NCBI GenBank assembly: GCA_015680685.1
Contig: MNCI01023362.1
Location: forward strand, 287,454 to 351,453
Length of the DNA stretch: 64,000 bases
DNA from: Gnetum montanum
Taxonomy: Eukaryota; Streptophyta; Gnetopsida; Gnetales; Gnetaceae
Reading direction: 5' to 3'
Notes under the pieces: generated by a model
Told to the model about the DNA's origin: nothing
What the model saw: only the letters and a program-made list of their open reading frames with translations
Database searches by the model: none
In this document: piece by piece, positions 11,313 through 22,503 of the stretch
Layout of the letters: every line of letters begins with the position of its first letter
Position numbering within the stretch: position 1 is the stretch's first letter
Made by a program: the position numbers and the translations under genes

Positions 11313-12412
11313 TGAGGATCAAAAACTTAGAATGGGGGTTGAATAAGTTCCCCAATTTGAAAATGCACATGCCACAAAAACACACCAAAGTTTACATGGT
11401 TCCCCAGCTTGGGTAGTCCAAACTTGGAGGATAGATTCCTTTCACATCTCTAGACTTTATTTTCTCAAAAAGTGGTTTGAATGGCACCATACCCTATACA
11501 AGCTCCGAGCTTTACTTTGGAGTGTTTTATCATTGCAAAACCACTCAATCCTACAAGGTTCAAAGAATCTTAAAATTTGGTTTCAAGGATCCCACAACCT
11601 TTGCAAAATTGAGCTCCACTATGGAGTGTTTTGATGTTGCAAAACCACTTAATCCTACAAGATTCCAACAAGCTCAATATAGATGTCTCCTTACAAGAAG
11701 CACATTAATCCTATAGGACTACAAGAAAGAGAGAAAAGCATAAGGAAAGAATGTTACTAAATTTATAGGTTCTTGTACTTAAATCTCAATACAAAATATA
11801 ATCAAGAAAATGATTTTACAATGAAGAGTAAGAATAAAATTACATAGAATAGACACTAATAGATCTTTTGTGAATAGTGCTTGCACAATTCACAAGATTT
11901 TAACATCTTCTATAGACTGTGAGATTGTGAAAACTCCTTGAAATTCATGAAACAACTACCAAATGGCTAGTGTAGATGTCTACTTTGAAGCTGGGATGTC
12001 TCACTAAGATTGACCTCAATTCAGAAGAGATGTCTCATTAGAAAAAGGAATTTCTACAATGAGATGTCTATAGGGAGATGTCTACTCTTGGATGTATACG
12101 TCTACTATTTTTCAGAGACATCTACTTAACCTTTGAGCTCTATCTTCTAAGGATTTCTCTTATTAATTTTCCTTTTTTCTAGTCCTTTGAGAATCTTCAT
12201 TTAATTTATAGCCTTCATTTTTGTCCATGCTTGTTCATGCTCTCATCTTACCCATGTAGTCTTTATTTTGACATCTCATCATAACTCTCATTTCCCTAAG
12301 TTCTCAAATCTCATTGTGGAGTTCTTGTTCATGTCTTGGAAAATCATCATCCATCATAAAAATTCTATTTTCTCTTTTTTACTTAAGGTTTTGACAAAAT
12401 AAAAAGTCAATA
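11313..12412 (-). repeat. 3' LTR of copia D
   Basis: It begins TGAGGATCAA at 11313 on the plus strand and aligns along its length with 17224-18345, sharing the CAAGCTCC-type, GCAAAACCACTCAATCCTACAAG and ACATCTAC motifs. The preceding five bases, TAGAA, are the target duplication. Confidence 0.88.
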
Positions 12413-12428
12413 ACCTTCCTCTTTTTGG
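12413..12428 (-). promoter_or_regulatory. Polypurine tract of copia D
   Basis: The minus strand reads CCAAAAAGAGGAAGGT immediately upstream of the 3' LTR. Such a tract primes plus-strand DNA synthesis in LTR elements. Confidence 0.7.
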
Positions 12429-12486
12429 TAATGTTCAAAACTTAAGAAAATAGGTTAGTAGTATCTTCCTCTTTTTGGATGAAAAC

Positions 12487-13360
12487 TGATGGGACGTGAT
12501 ATCGCATGGGCCACAATATCGCTTACACGATATCTCTTCCACAGTGATATCGCATCCCCCACGATATCGCGTATGCGATATCTCGTTGTCCCCCGCAATA
12601 TTGTCTACGCGATATCGCGGTGTGCGGCCAAGTCTATAAATAAGAGGTAGCTCTCCCTTGTTTCTCATCTAGATCTAGAACCTTAGCAAAACTCTAGCAA
12701 TTTTACCTCTCCAGAGATAGAATATTTTGCATGTGCCCGCAGTAGGAGCTCCAAAGTGAACGAATCTTTATTCAAGCAAATATTGTACGTAAACACAAGT
12801 TTGTGTACGAAAATAAAGACAAACTTCTTGTATAAACCTTGCAGTGCATGGAATAGGCTAAATAGGATTTTATTTATTGTTATTTATTGTTTATCATTTA
12901 ATCACTTTATTAGTTAATTAAATCTCTCTTAACCCTTCTCTGGTAGTTAAGTGCATAGTAAGACCGCTTCGAGCACATGCATTACGCTTGGCAATCCCAA
13001 CAATGAATAGCATTTGGTAACCAAGGTTACATTGGTTTAGGGTGTAAATGGTAAGTGGGAATGGATGCTGATGCTAGGTTAATTAAGGCTTAGTTAGTTA
13101 GTTAAAGTTAGTTAATTAGTCTTTTCACCCTTCACCTCATCAGCGTAGGAGATAAAATAGAAAAACTATAAAAATCACATACCTTAGACTTACTTAACCA
13201 TACACCGTGACAAATACAAGTAAGTCTGGGAAGACAATGAATGATTAACCTTAAGTGTTCCATAAGGCGTGTAGGCACTTAGTCTACGGAGTTCGACCGG
13301 ATTATGCGTTTAACGCTCATATTCGTATGGTTGAGTGTAGGGGTACCTTGCCACTCATCA
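12487..13360 (+). repeat. Solo Ty3 LTR (GATATCGCG type) inside copia D
   Basis: It begins TGATGGGACG and ends ACTCATCA. Several near-palindromic GATATCGCG motifs lie at about 12495-12622, followed by TATAAATA near 12635. The flanks AAAAC (12482-12486) and GAAAC (13361-13365) match at 4 of 5 bases and are probably the target duplication. No internal region is present, so it formed by recombination between two LTRs or is a remnant. It is younger than copia D, which it interrupts. Confidence 0.85.
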
Positions 13361-13499
13361 GAAACAAAATAGATTGGATGAACTTCCCCTAAATAAATAC
13401 AAGAAAAAAGAAGATCCATATATAGAAATATTTCTTTTTTTGTTTAATTGAAATATATAAATATAGCTATGTTTTATTAAAATTTTAAAAGTAAAACCT

Positions 13500-15240
13500 T
13501 ACTTGATAGGACAAGGTCCTATCCCCATCTCTTTGCAGAGAGTAGTGAGTCATTGTTCATCGAGACGTTTGGTGAAAGCATCTACAAGTTGATTTTTTGT
13601 TCCAATGAATTCTAGCTTTATATGTCCAAGTTAGGTGTGTTCTCATATCAAGTGATGTTGAATTTCAATGTGTTTTGTACATGAATGTTGGATTGAATTC
13701 TTTATCATATTGAAGGCACTTCTATTATCACAATAAATTGGTATAGATTGGGGTTTCACCCCTAAGTCCTTAAGTGTGATTGTTGTAATAAAAGTTGGGC
13801 TTAATAGCTTTCAGTTTAAATATATTTGGCTTCTATCGTAGAAATTTTTGTGAAAGTTTTCTTTTTGGTTGTCCAAGAGATAAGTATTTTTCCTAGGAAA
13901 AAGCAGTTTCCATGTATGCTTTGATGATCATTTGAATAAACTCTCTAATCTGCATCATAATATTCATCAAGATTAAGTGGGAAATAATTTGGATACCAAA
14001 GTCCCCAATTAGTAGTACCTTTTAGATAATGAGAAATACATTTAACATCCTTTAAATAGGATTATTTTTGGTTTTCTAAGTATCTAGTAAAAATTCTTGT
14101 ACTTAATGCTATGTTTGATCTACTAGCAATTAAATAAAGTAGGCTACCTATCATACCTTTGTAAAGCTTGTGATCAACAAGTTTTTCTTGATCATCTTTG
14201 TTGAGCTTGAAACTTGCTACCATAGGAGTGTTCTAACCTTAACTTCTACGAAGTTGAATTTTAGTGGTATATCTTTGATATATTTGGTTTGACAAATGAA
14301 GGTTCCATATTTTTTTTGATTAATTTGAAATCCAAGAAAGTTGTTGAGCTCTCCCATCATGCTCATGTCAAATTCTAATTACATAAGATTTGAAAAATTC
14401 TTGCATAGAATTTCATTAGTGGCACCAAAAATGATATCATCAACATAGATTTAAAAAATAAGTAAATCATTACCTCTCTTTTAAGAAAGAAAGTGACATC
14501 AACCCTACCTCTTTTGATGACATTTGATATAAGGTGTTGAGAAAGTCTTTCATACCAAGATCTAGAAGCTTCTTTAAGCCCATAAATAACCTTCTTAATC
14601 TTGAAAACATGATTGGAATAAATGGGATCTACAAATTATTCAGGTTGTTCAACGTATACCTCTTCTTGCATGGTCCCATTTAGAAAGGCACTTTTCACAT
14701 CCATTTGATACAGCTTGGTATTTTTAATGCTATCATATACCAAGAGTAGTCTAATAGATTCAAGTCTAGCAATAGGAGCAAAAATCTCATCAAAATCAAT
14801 TCCTTCTTATTAATTATAGCATTTTTCAACTTCCCTAGCTCTATTTTTAATGATATTTCCATTTTCATCAATTTTATTCCTAAAAATCCAATTTTTTCCC
14901 AATAATTGGTTTATGGTTTGGTTTAGGTATCAATTTCCATACATCATTCCTAGTAAATTGATTTAGTTTAGCTTGCATAGTGGAAATCCACCCTTCTTCT
15001 TCTACTACTTCTTTGAAGTTTTTCGGTTCTAGTTCTAAAAGATATGATACATAGGCAAAAATTTCCTTATTTTGGCTCCAAGCACAAATTTCATCTTGTA
15101 CTTGTCCAATTACATCATTGAGAGAGTGTGTTCTATTGAAGTCTAGGCATCTTAGGTTGAATTGATGATATCTCCTCATGTTCATCCTTATGCTCTTCCT
15201 CATGTTTACTATCTAATTCTGATTTTTTGTTAATTTGAAC
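13500..15240 (-). pseudogene. Copia reverse transcriptase / RNase H remnant (element D)
   Basis: At 14880-15203 the frame reads EEGWISTMQAKLNQFTRNDVW, the start of the copia RT domain. At 14436-14447 the complement encodes the intact catalytic motif YVDD (IYVDDIIFGAT). RNase H lies leftward to about 13500. The segment is split by several frameshifts and stops. It would copy the element's RNA into DNA in an intact copy. Confidence 0.8.
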
Positions 15241-15399
15241 TTGTAAGACACTAGATACCTTTTGAATGGAAAATACTCCATCATCAAGTTGTGGAGAAGT
15301 AAGGTCACAATCATCAATTTTAACATTAGTAGTTTCTTCTACAACATATCTTCCTTTGTTAAAGACTCTATATGCTCTACTAATAGTAGGATATCTTAA

Positions 15400-16480
15400 G
15401 AAAATATCTTCATCAATTTTAGGATCAAATGTTCTTAAGATATCTCTTTCATTAAGAATATATCATTTGAAACCAAAGACATGAAAATAACCTACCAAAG
15501 GTTTTCTACCAATCCATAATTCATAAAAATTTTTAGAGGTGAACCTTCTTACTAGAACTTTGTTGGAGACATAGCAAGTAGTGTTAACTGCTTTAGCCAA
15601 AAAGCGGTAAGGAAGATTCTTATCATTCAATATACTTCTCCCCATTTCATTCAATATCATATTCCTTCTTTTGGCTATACCATTCTGTTGAGGAGTTCTT
15701 GAAGTAGAGAATTCATTAAGTATTTCATTCATTTGACTAAATTGCTTAAATTTTCCATTCTTGAATTCCCCTTAATTATCACTCTTAATTTGATACCATA
15801 GCATTTTTCTTTCTAAATCTAATTACAAATTCTTATGAAATGATTAAATACTTCATCCTTGTGATATAAGAAGGCAAACCAAGTAAAATGGAAGTAATCA
15901 TCAACAATGGCTAGAAAATACATTTTCTTCCCCAAAATAAGTGTTTATGAAGGACCAACCATATCCATGTGAAGTAAATCTATTATTGAACCTTACCCTT
16001 GTTTTCTTTTCCTTTTAGCATGCTTAATAGATGTTCAATTTGAAGTCTTTATGTTTGGACAATCCATGAACCATTTTCTTTATTCCCAAAGTCTAAAGAA
16101 TTTCTTTGTTTATGTGGCCTAGCTTTCTATGCTATAAGCAAGCATCATCTATATTACTAATTAGGCACTTGGATTCAAGGTTAGGATTATCTCCAAATAT
16201 AATAGTATAAACATTGGCCTTTCTAGCTCCTTCTATCACAAAGTTTCTAGTAGTTAAGTTATTTATTCTACAAGTTTCTTTTGAAAAAGTAACATGAAAA
16301 TTTCAATTACAAAGTTGACTAACATTGAGAAGATTATGATTTAACTCTTTGATAAATAAAACTTTATTTATATTAGGTTGTCCCTTACCTTTTCCTCCTA
16401 TGATACCAATACTTGTTATAGAAGCCTCCATGTTGTTTCCAAAAGTAATGGTTCCATAATTTTGGTCTAAGAAATGTATG
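15400..16480 (-). pseudogene. Copia integrase remnant (element D)
   Basis: The readable piece at 15463-15732 has STSRTPQQNGIAKRRNMILN, the region that carries the third catalytic residue. The usual NGVVERKNR reads NGIAKRRN here, so the catalytic glutamate is replaced by lysine (a G-to-A change). The zinc-binding gag-pre-integrase block with HRKLGH is near 16120. Multiple stops lie between them. Inactive. Confidence 0.75.
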
Positions 16481-16489
16481 AATTAGGAT

Positions 16490-17180
16490 TGTTCTCCTAT
16501 CATATGTCTTAAAAAACCACTATCAATATACCATGTGCTTTTTTTGATTACAAAGAGAGCAACTTAAGCCATTACATTTTTTTAGACTTTCTTTCTTTTT
16601 GCTACAAAACTTTCTTTTCCTGCAAAGCACATTGTCTAGTTTGTTTGTGAAAAGACCAAATATAATGTTTCACCCTAAGATATTAATATGCCTTAACATG
16701 TCTAAATTTTCCACAATAGAAACAATTTAAAGTCCTAAATTTTGTTATTTTATCAAACCTAGAAGAACTTCCTTCTGAATAAACTTTGATGCATACATCC
16801 TTTTGCTCTTGATTTTTGAGTTTTTCTAAAATTGCTTATTCATCTACTCTATGACCATGGTTAGTCTTTGAATCTAAGTTAAATAAGAATATTCATCATT
16901 AAGAGTTGCAATATTTATCTCTTTTTCATGTAGGATATCTTTCATTTTAAAGCATAGACTTTGAAAAGAATTAATTTCATTACAAAGCAATATATACCTT
17001 TCTTTAAAGGAGTTCTCATATTCTTTATGATGACTCCTATGATTATTTGGACTTCCTTTACTAATGTAGTAAAGGGGTTGAATATAGAATTTTAAGAAGA
17101 AATTTATGAATCATATCAATCTATTTAGCCAATTGAATCTAACTACTAGTGATCTAATGTTTGTTGCCCCTTCCATGTGA
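16490..17180 (-). pseudogene. Copia gag and protease remnant (element D)
   Basis: A zinc knuckle is encoded at about 16692-16736 as CFYCGKFRHVKAY, with the last cysteine replaced by tyrosine. The protease active site appears as WYIDSGFLRHMIG near 16500-16540, matching the DSGxxxHMTG pattern. The N-terminal gag toward 17170 is decayed. In an intact copy gag forms the particle and the protease matures it. Confidence 0.7.
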
Positions 17181-17209
17181 ATATTAAATTACCTACGTGA
17201 GATTACCAA

Positions 17210-17221
17210 GCTCTGATACCA
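17210..17221 (-). promoter_or_regulatory. Primer-binding site of copia D (initiator tRNA-Met)
   Basis: The minus strand reads TGGTATCAGAGC, a perfect 12-base match to the usual copia initiator-methionine tRNA site, two bases inside the 5' LTR. Confidence 0.9.
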
Positions 17222-17223
17222 CT

Positions 17224-18345
17224 TCAGGATCAAGAACTTAGGAGGGTTGAATAAGTTTCCAAATTTAAAAAGGAACTAGCCATAAAACCACACCAAATTT
17301 TACATGGTTCCCCAACTTGGGTAGTCCACATTTGCAGGGTAGATTTGTTGCATACCTCCAGACTGTTTCTTCAAAAAGTGGTTTGAAAGTACCTTGTACA
17401 AGCTTTGAGCTCTGCTTTAGAATGTTTCAACATTATGAAACCACTGAATCCCACAAGGCCTAAACAAGCTTAGAATGTTTTTTAAGGATTCCATAACCTT
17501 TACAAAATTGATTTATGCTTTTAAGTATTTTGACATTGCAAAATTACTCAATCCTACAGGATTCAGGCAAGCTCAATATGGATGCCTTCTCACAAGAAGC
17601 ACATCAATCCTACAAGGCTATAAGAACAAGATAAAAGAATAAGGAAATAATGTAACTAAATTTATAGGTCCTTTTACATGAATATTAGTATAAAATATAA
17701 TCAAGAAAATGATGTTATAAAGAGGAGAATGAATAGAATTGCATAGAATAGAAAATGATAGATATTTTGTGAATAGTGATTGCATAATTTCCAAGATTTT
17801 GACATCTTTTTATAGCCTTGGAGTTTCTAAAAACTCTTTGAAATTTATGCAATAGCTACCAAATAATTAGTCTATATGTCTACTTCAAAGTTGTGGCATC
17901 TCACTAAGATTGGCCTTAATTCATGAGAGACGTCTCATTTGGAAGAGGGACGTCTATAGTGCAAAGTCTATAGGGAGACATCTACTCTTGAATGTAGACA
18001 TCTACTATTTTTCATAAATGTATCCTCAAATTTTGAGCTCTATCTTCTAAGGCTTATCCTCAGCTTTTGAGCTCTATCTTCTAAGGCTTTCTCCTATTAA
18101 TTTACTTTCTTGCTAGTCCTTGAAGCATCTTCATTTGATTTGTACCTTCATTTTCATCCATGCTTATCCATGCTCTCATCTTGTCCATGTAGTCTTCATT
18201 TTGACATCTCATGATAGATTTCATTTTCTTGAGTTCTCAAATCTGATTGTGGAGTTCTTATTCATGTCCTGCAAAATTATTATTCACCACAAACATTCTA
18301 TTTTCTCCATTTTCCTTAAGGTTTTGACAAACCAAAAGCTCAACA
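17224..18345 (-). repeat. 5' LTR of copia D
   Basis: It starts TCAGGATCAA (one base changed from the TG terminus) and ends AGCTCAACA at 18345, followed by the TAGAA duplication. It aligns with 11313-12412 throughout. Confidence 0.88.
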
Positions 18346-18515
18346 TAGAAGTGATCCTCCATTGAACAAGTTTACTCTAATGGACCCATACAACATCATC
18401 AATGATTTGATTCTCTAAATAGATTAAGTACTCATGTAACTTCACTTAATGAGTGATGGAAGCTTATTTCATCTTGAGTATGTTTACCTTCCTCTTCATT
18501 AAAGGCTTGGACTTG

Positions 18516-19448
18516 TGATGAGACGCGACCTGCATGTGCCGCGATATCGCGTACGCGATATCGCGTCTATCCCTGCGATATCGCGTACGCGATATCATGG
18601 TCCACCGTCATATCTATAAATAAGAGGCGGCNNNNNNNNNNNNNNNNNNNNNNNNNNNNNNNNNNNNNNNNNNNNNNNNNNNNNNNNNNNNNNNNNNNNN
18701 NNNNNNNNNNNNNNNNNNNNNNNNNNNNNNNNNNNNNNNNNNNNNNNNNNNNNNNNNNNNNNNNNNNNNNNNNNNNNNNNNNNNNNNNNNNNNNNNNNNN
18801 NNNNNNNNNNNNNNNNNNNNNNNNNNNNNNNNNNNNNNNNNNNNNNNNNNNNNNNNNNNNNNNNNNNNNNNNNNNNNNNNNNNNNNNNNNNNNNNNNNNN
18901 NNNNNNNNNNNNNNNNNNNNNNNNNNNNNNNNNNNNNNNNNNNNNNNNNNNNNNNNNNNNNNNNNNNNNNNNNNNNNNNNNNNNNNNNNNNNNNNNNNNN
19001 NNNNNNNNNNNNNNNNNNNNNNNNNNNNNNNNNNNNNNNNNNNNNNNNNNNNNNNNNNNNNNNNNNNNNNNNNNNNNNNNNNNNNNNNNNNNNNNNNNNN
19101 NNNNNNNNNNNNNNNNNNNNNNNNNNNNNNNNNNNNNNNNNNNNNNNNNNNNNNNNNNNNNNNNNNNNNNNNNNNNNNNNNNNNNNNNNNNNNNNNNNNN
19201 NNNNNNNNNNNNNNNNNNNNNNNNNNNNNNNNNNNNNNNNNNNNNNNNNNNNNNNNNNNNNNNNNNNNNNNNNNNNNNNNNNNNNNNNNNNNNNNNNNNN
19301 NNNNNNAAGTAAGCCTGGGAAGACAACGAATATTTAACCCCAAGTGTTTCTTGTGGTGTTAAGGCATTTAGTCTGCGGAGTTCGACCAGATCGCGCGTGC
19401 ACGCTCGTATTCGTATGGTTGAGTGTAGGGGTACCTCGCCACTCATCA
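18516..19448 (+). repeat. Solo Ty3 LTR (GATATCGCG type) with perfect target duplication and an assembly gap
   Basis: It starts TGATGAGACGCG and ends ACTCATCA, flanked by ACTTG on both sides (18511-18515 and 19449-19453). The U3 region holds two perfect 20-bp palindromes, GATATCGCGTACGCGATATC, at 18543-18562 and 18577-18596, with TATAAATA at 18615-18622. Most of R/U5 is replaced by N. The sharp palindromes and perfect duplication suggest the youngest LTR of this family in the window. Confidence 0.92.
18632..19306. other. Assembly gap (675 N)
   Basis: All bases are N. By comparison with the 874-bp LTR at 12487-13360 the gap size is about right for the missing LTR middle. Any open frame spanning it is an artefact. 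Confidence 0.99.
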
Positions 19449-20508
19449 ACTTGTTAATAGCCTTCTTCAACTCATCGATGCTACCCTATATGATTTCATC
19501 ATCTATTAGTTCATGGTAATGCACGAGATCTATAACTTTAAATCTAAGCCCACATCTTTTGGTACATCAGTTTCAAAAGCATTATCATTACTTTTGGCCT
19601 TTATTCTAAAAGAACCCATATTCTTGACTTTCAATTTTGAAAATTTGATACCTCTTAATTTATTCTTCTTTAAGTGCATCTAAACAAGATCACCAACATT
19701 AAATTTAGACTTCTTCTTGCTCTTGTTCCTCTTGATAACAATCTATTCAGTCTTCTTCTCAAGATTTACCTTCACTTAGGCATGAAGATCCCTCATCTTT
19801 TGCATAAAATGAGCACTTATTTGAGCTTCACCCTCAAATATTCTCATATTTTTCACCACATTTGAACAAAAATTATAATTTACCTCAAATGAAGTTTTTC
19901 TAATGGTAACATAAAAAGCATTATTTTAAGAAAATTGAACATCACATGACAAAGTTTCCCACTAATATGGCTATCCATCATAAAAACACCTTAAAATATT
20001 TAGCAAATATTTATTAATTGACTTTGTTTATTCATAAAATTATGGATGATATGCACTAGAGAAATTTAAATTTGTCTCTAACATTTTCCAAAGGGACCTC
20101 CAAAACTAACTAGTAAACTTGAAGTCTCTATCACTAAAAATATTAAAAGGAATCCCATACAATTTCAAAACATGTTGAAAAAACAAATTTGCTATATGAG
20201 AAGCTTCACTTGCCTTTTTGTGTGGAATTAAGCATGTCATCTTGGAGAACCTATCAACCACAACAAAGATATCATTGTTTCCACATTTTTTCTTTAAATT
20301 CTTACTTATATAGTCCATTAACATACATTCCCATAGAGCCTTGTGAATTAACAAAGGCATATAATGTCCATCCACTCCTTTACCTCCTTTAAATTTTTTA
20401 CATATCAAATCCTTCTTCATAAATTTAGAAATTTTAGATCTCATTTCAAGATAAGAATAGTGCCTACCTACAATCTCCAATGTTTTATCATTGTCCATAT
20501 GACCTACC

Positions 20509-21695
20509 TATTGACCTTTTGATATGTCAAAACCTTAAAGAAAATGGAGAATGTAGAATGTGTGTGTGATTGTAGTCTTGTAGGACCATGAAAGAATTAA
20601 TAAGCATTTCAAATAAAGATTCAAGACTTCAAGAACAAGATCCAAAATGAGGAAACAAAGACTAAAGTAGACAAGATTTCAGCACAGATGGAAAAAAAAT
20701 CTATGAGCCAAACAAAGATGTTCCAAGGATTGCCAAGAAGCCAAAATGACAAAGGAATGCTTCAAATCTCAAAGTGTGCAAGAAGAGTAGACATCTCACA
20801 AAAATAGTAGATGTCTATCTTGGAGAATAGATGTTTCATGGTAGACGTCTCCACTTTTAGATAGACATCTTTCATGCATTATAACTGGTTGTAGTTAGAT
20901 GTCTCATCCTTGAAGTAGATGTCTAAATTGGTCATTTAGTAGTTGTTTCATGAATTATAAGGAATTTTTGGAAACTCAAAGGGTGTAATACTAAGTGGAA
21001 TTCTTGGGAAAGATGCAAGTATTATTCATTGTAAAATCTATCCAATGCTACTCAAAGAGATTTTGTGTTTGTCCTTCATTGTATTATCTTCTATATGTAT
21101 TGGTTGTCTTAAGCCTCATTGCAAGGACTCTGTAAATCAAGTTACACTTTCTCCTTTATCTCTTTATTTCTTTCTTTGTAGCCCTGAAAGGTTGATGTGC
21201 TTCTTATGGGAAGGCATCTTTGTTGAGCTTATTGGGACCTTGTGGGGTTGAGTGGTTTTACAACAAAAAACCACTCTGATACGGAGCTCACATTTGTAAA
21301 GGTTATGGAATCCTTTAAACCACATTTTGAGCTTGTTGGGACCTTTAAAGATTGAGTGGTTTTATAGTGATAAAACACTCTAGAGTAGAGCTCAAACTTT
21401 GTAAAGGTTGTGGGATCCTTTAAACCACATTTTGAGTTTGTTGGAACATTTTGGAGTTGAGTGGTTTTGTGGTGATAAAACACTCTAAAGTAGAGATCAA
21501 ATCTTGTAAAGGTTTTGGTTTTCTTAAAATCACATTTTTGAAGCAGAAAAGTCCAAAGGTGTACATAGATTCTATCCTCTGAGTGTGGACTTATCCAAGT
21601 TGGGGAACCACATAAAAATTATGTTTAATTTTGGTGGCTATAGCATTTTTAACTAGGAAACTTATTCAACCATCTTTCTAAGTTCTCAATCTACA
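20509..21695 (+). repeat. Copia LTR of the D family, opposite orientation, inserted in element E
   Basis: The plus strand reads as the reverse complement of the LTRs of D: TTTTGATATGTCAAAACCTTAAAG at its start, AGACATCT-type motifs near 20790-20930, repeated GTTGAGTGGTTTTACAACAAAAAACC-type units at 21240-21520, and AAGTTCTCAATCTACA at its end. It splits the zinc-finger part of the E integrase (LVEKHYDSMT before, HMDNDKTLEIVGRHY after). The start is TA not TG and no clean target duplication is visible. Confidence 0.75.
21240..21540 (+). repeat. About 90-bp tandem repeats within the D-type LTR
   Basis: Three imperfect copies of GTTGAGTGGTTTT...AAACACTCT...GAGCTCA...TTGTAAAGGTT...TTTAAACCACATTTTGAG occur in a row. 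The same units are seen in reverse in the LTRs of D at about 11410-11700 and 17290-17620, so the repetition is a property of the family. Confidence 0.7.
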
Positions 21696-21966
21696 TTGTC
21701 ATGCTATCATAATGTTTTTCAACTAGAGTTTTCTTTGTAAATCACAAATGGAAATACATACCTTTTCATTCCTAAATAGTTTATCTTAAATATGATAGTC
21801 CCTCCATTGGTCTATCCTAATCAATAAGGGTTCCTTCAGGCTTTTCCAAACCTATCCAAAATTAACATTATTCTCATAAACATTATCAAAATCATCCATA
21901 TCTTCCACATGAGGTATACTAAAATTCAACACATTCACCCTAGATAATGCATTAGCCACCACATTG
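21696..21966 (-). pseudogene. RNase H tail of element E
   Basis: The minus strand encodes NVVANALSRVNVLNFSIPHV, matching the NVVADALSR end of Ty3 RNase H, followed leftward by the linker to the integrase zinc finger. It joins abruptly to the RT of element B at about 21966. Confidence 0.7.
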
Positions 21967-22330
21967 GAATGTTCCCCAAGGACAGGTGAATGTAGTCTTG
22001 GCTTGGTCTTCTAGGGCTATTTGTATTTGGTTGTACCCACTGTACACATCCAAAAAACTATAGTAGCAATGCCCTGTGATGGTGTCTAAGACTTGGTCAA
22101 CGAATGACAATGGAAAGTGGTCCTTGAATGTTGCCATGTTTAATAGCCTAAAATCTATGCACACCCTCCATTTGCCTCCCTTTTTGGGCACTATAACTAA
22201 GGGTCTAGCCCATTCGCTATCAGCAATGGAGTAGATGAACCTAGCTTTTAGAAGTTGTTCAATTTCTTCCTTCACTACTTGCTTCAGCTTTGGGTTCAAT
22301 CACCTTTGCAGTTGTCTTTGTGGCTTCATG
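21967..22330 (-). pseudogene. Ty3 reverse transcriptase, N-terminal part (element B)
   Basis: The frame begins NPKLKQVVKEEIEQLLKARF and includes VPKKGGKWRVCIDFRLLN, ATFKDHFPLSFVDQVLD, YSFLDVYSGYNQI and KTTFTCPWGTF. These are RT blocks 1 to 4 and include the first catalytic aspartate (FLD). The YxDD block is lost at the junction with element E. The phrasing (IYSI, GYNQI) is of the Athila type. Confidence 0.85.
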
Positions 22331-22503
22331 GAGGGGTCAGTGTAAATTCTATGTTGGCATATCCTAGGATCTATTCCAATTAATTCAGGATATGACCAAG
22401 CGAAGGCTTTTGACCATTTGTTTATTACCTTCAATAGTCTCTCCTTTTGTTGCAGGGCCAACTTAGCATTAATAATTACTGGTTTTCCATTTTTAAGAAA
22501 CGT

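Larger units (their letters stand above)
11313..18345 (-). mobile_element. Ty1/copia retrotransposon D, full length but decayed
   Basis: The element has two LTRs (11313-12412 and 17224-18345), a primer-binding site (17210-17221), a polypurine tract (12413-12428) and matching TAGAA duplications (11308-11312 and 18346-18350). The minus-strand order is gag with zinc knuckle, protease, integrase, reverse transcriptase, which is the copia order. A later plus-strand solo LTR (12487-13360) sits between the polypurine tract and RT/RNase H. The coding region has many stops and frameshifts. The two LTRs are visibly diverged, which indicates an old insertion. Confidence 0.9.
18351..20508 (-). pseudogene. 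Chromovirus integrase remnant (element E), split by a solo LTR
   Basis: Minus-strand pieces at 18351-18515 and 19449-20508 join across the solo LTR. The frame at 20106-20498 has IFVVVDRFSKM and HGIP-like YGIPFNIFSDRDFKF, the catalytic core of chromovirus integrases with two of the catalytic aspartates (near LMDYI and FSDRD). Further left, FNVGDLV and KNMGSFRIKAKSNDNAF match the C-terminal GDxVW/GPFxxxxxINDNAY block typical of CRM/Galadriel-like chromoviruses. No chromodomain was seen. Stops interrupt the frame. The zinc-binding part lies beyond the LTR at 20509-21695. Confidence 0.75.

Noticed and set aside
18543-18596. Regularly spaced palindromes as a CRISPR array
   Set aside because: Only two perfect copies inside a plant LTR upstream of a TATA box; wrong organism and no unique spacers.
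18567-19470. Two long minus-strand frames of 258 and 291 codons
   Set aside because: They are made almost entirely of the 675 N gap; the real sequence on both sides is a solo LTR.
20509-21695. Solo LTR with a target duplication
   Set aside because: I could not find a matching 5-bp flank (CTACC versus TTGTC or CTACA), so only LTR identity is claimed.
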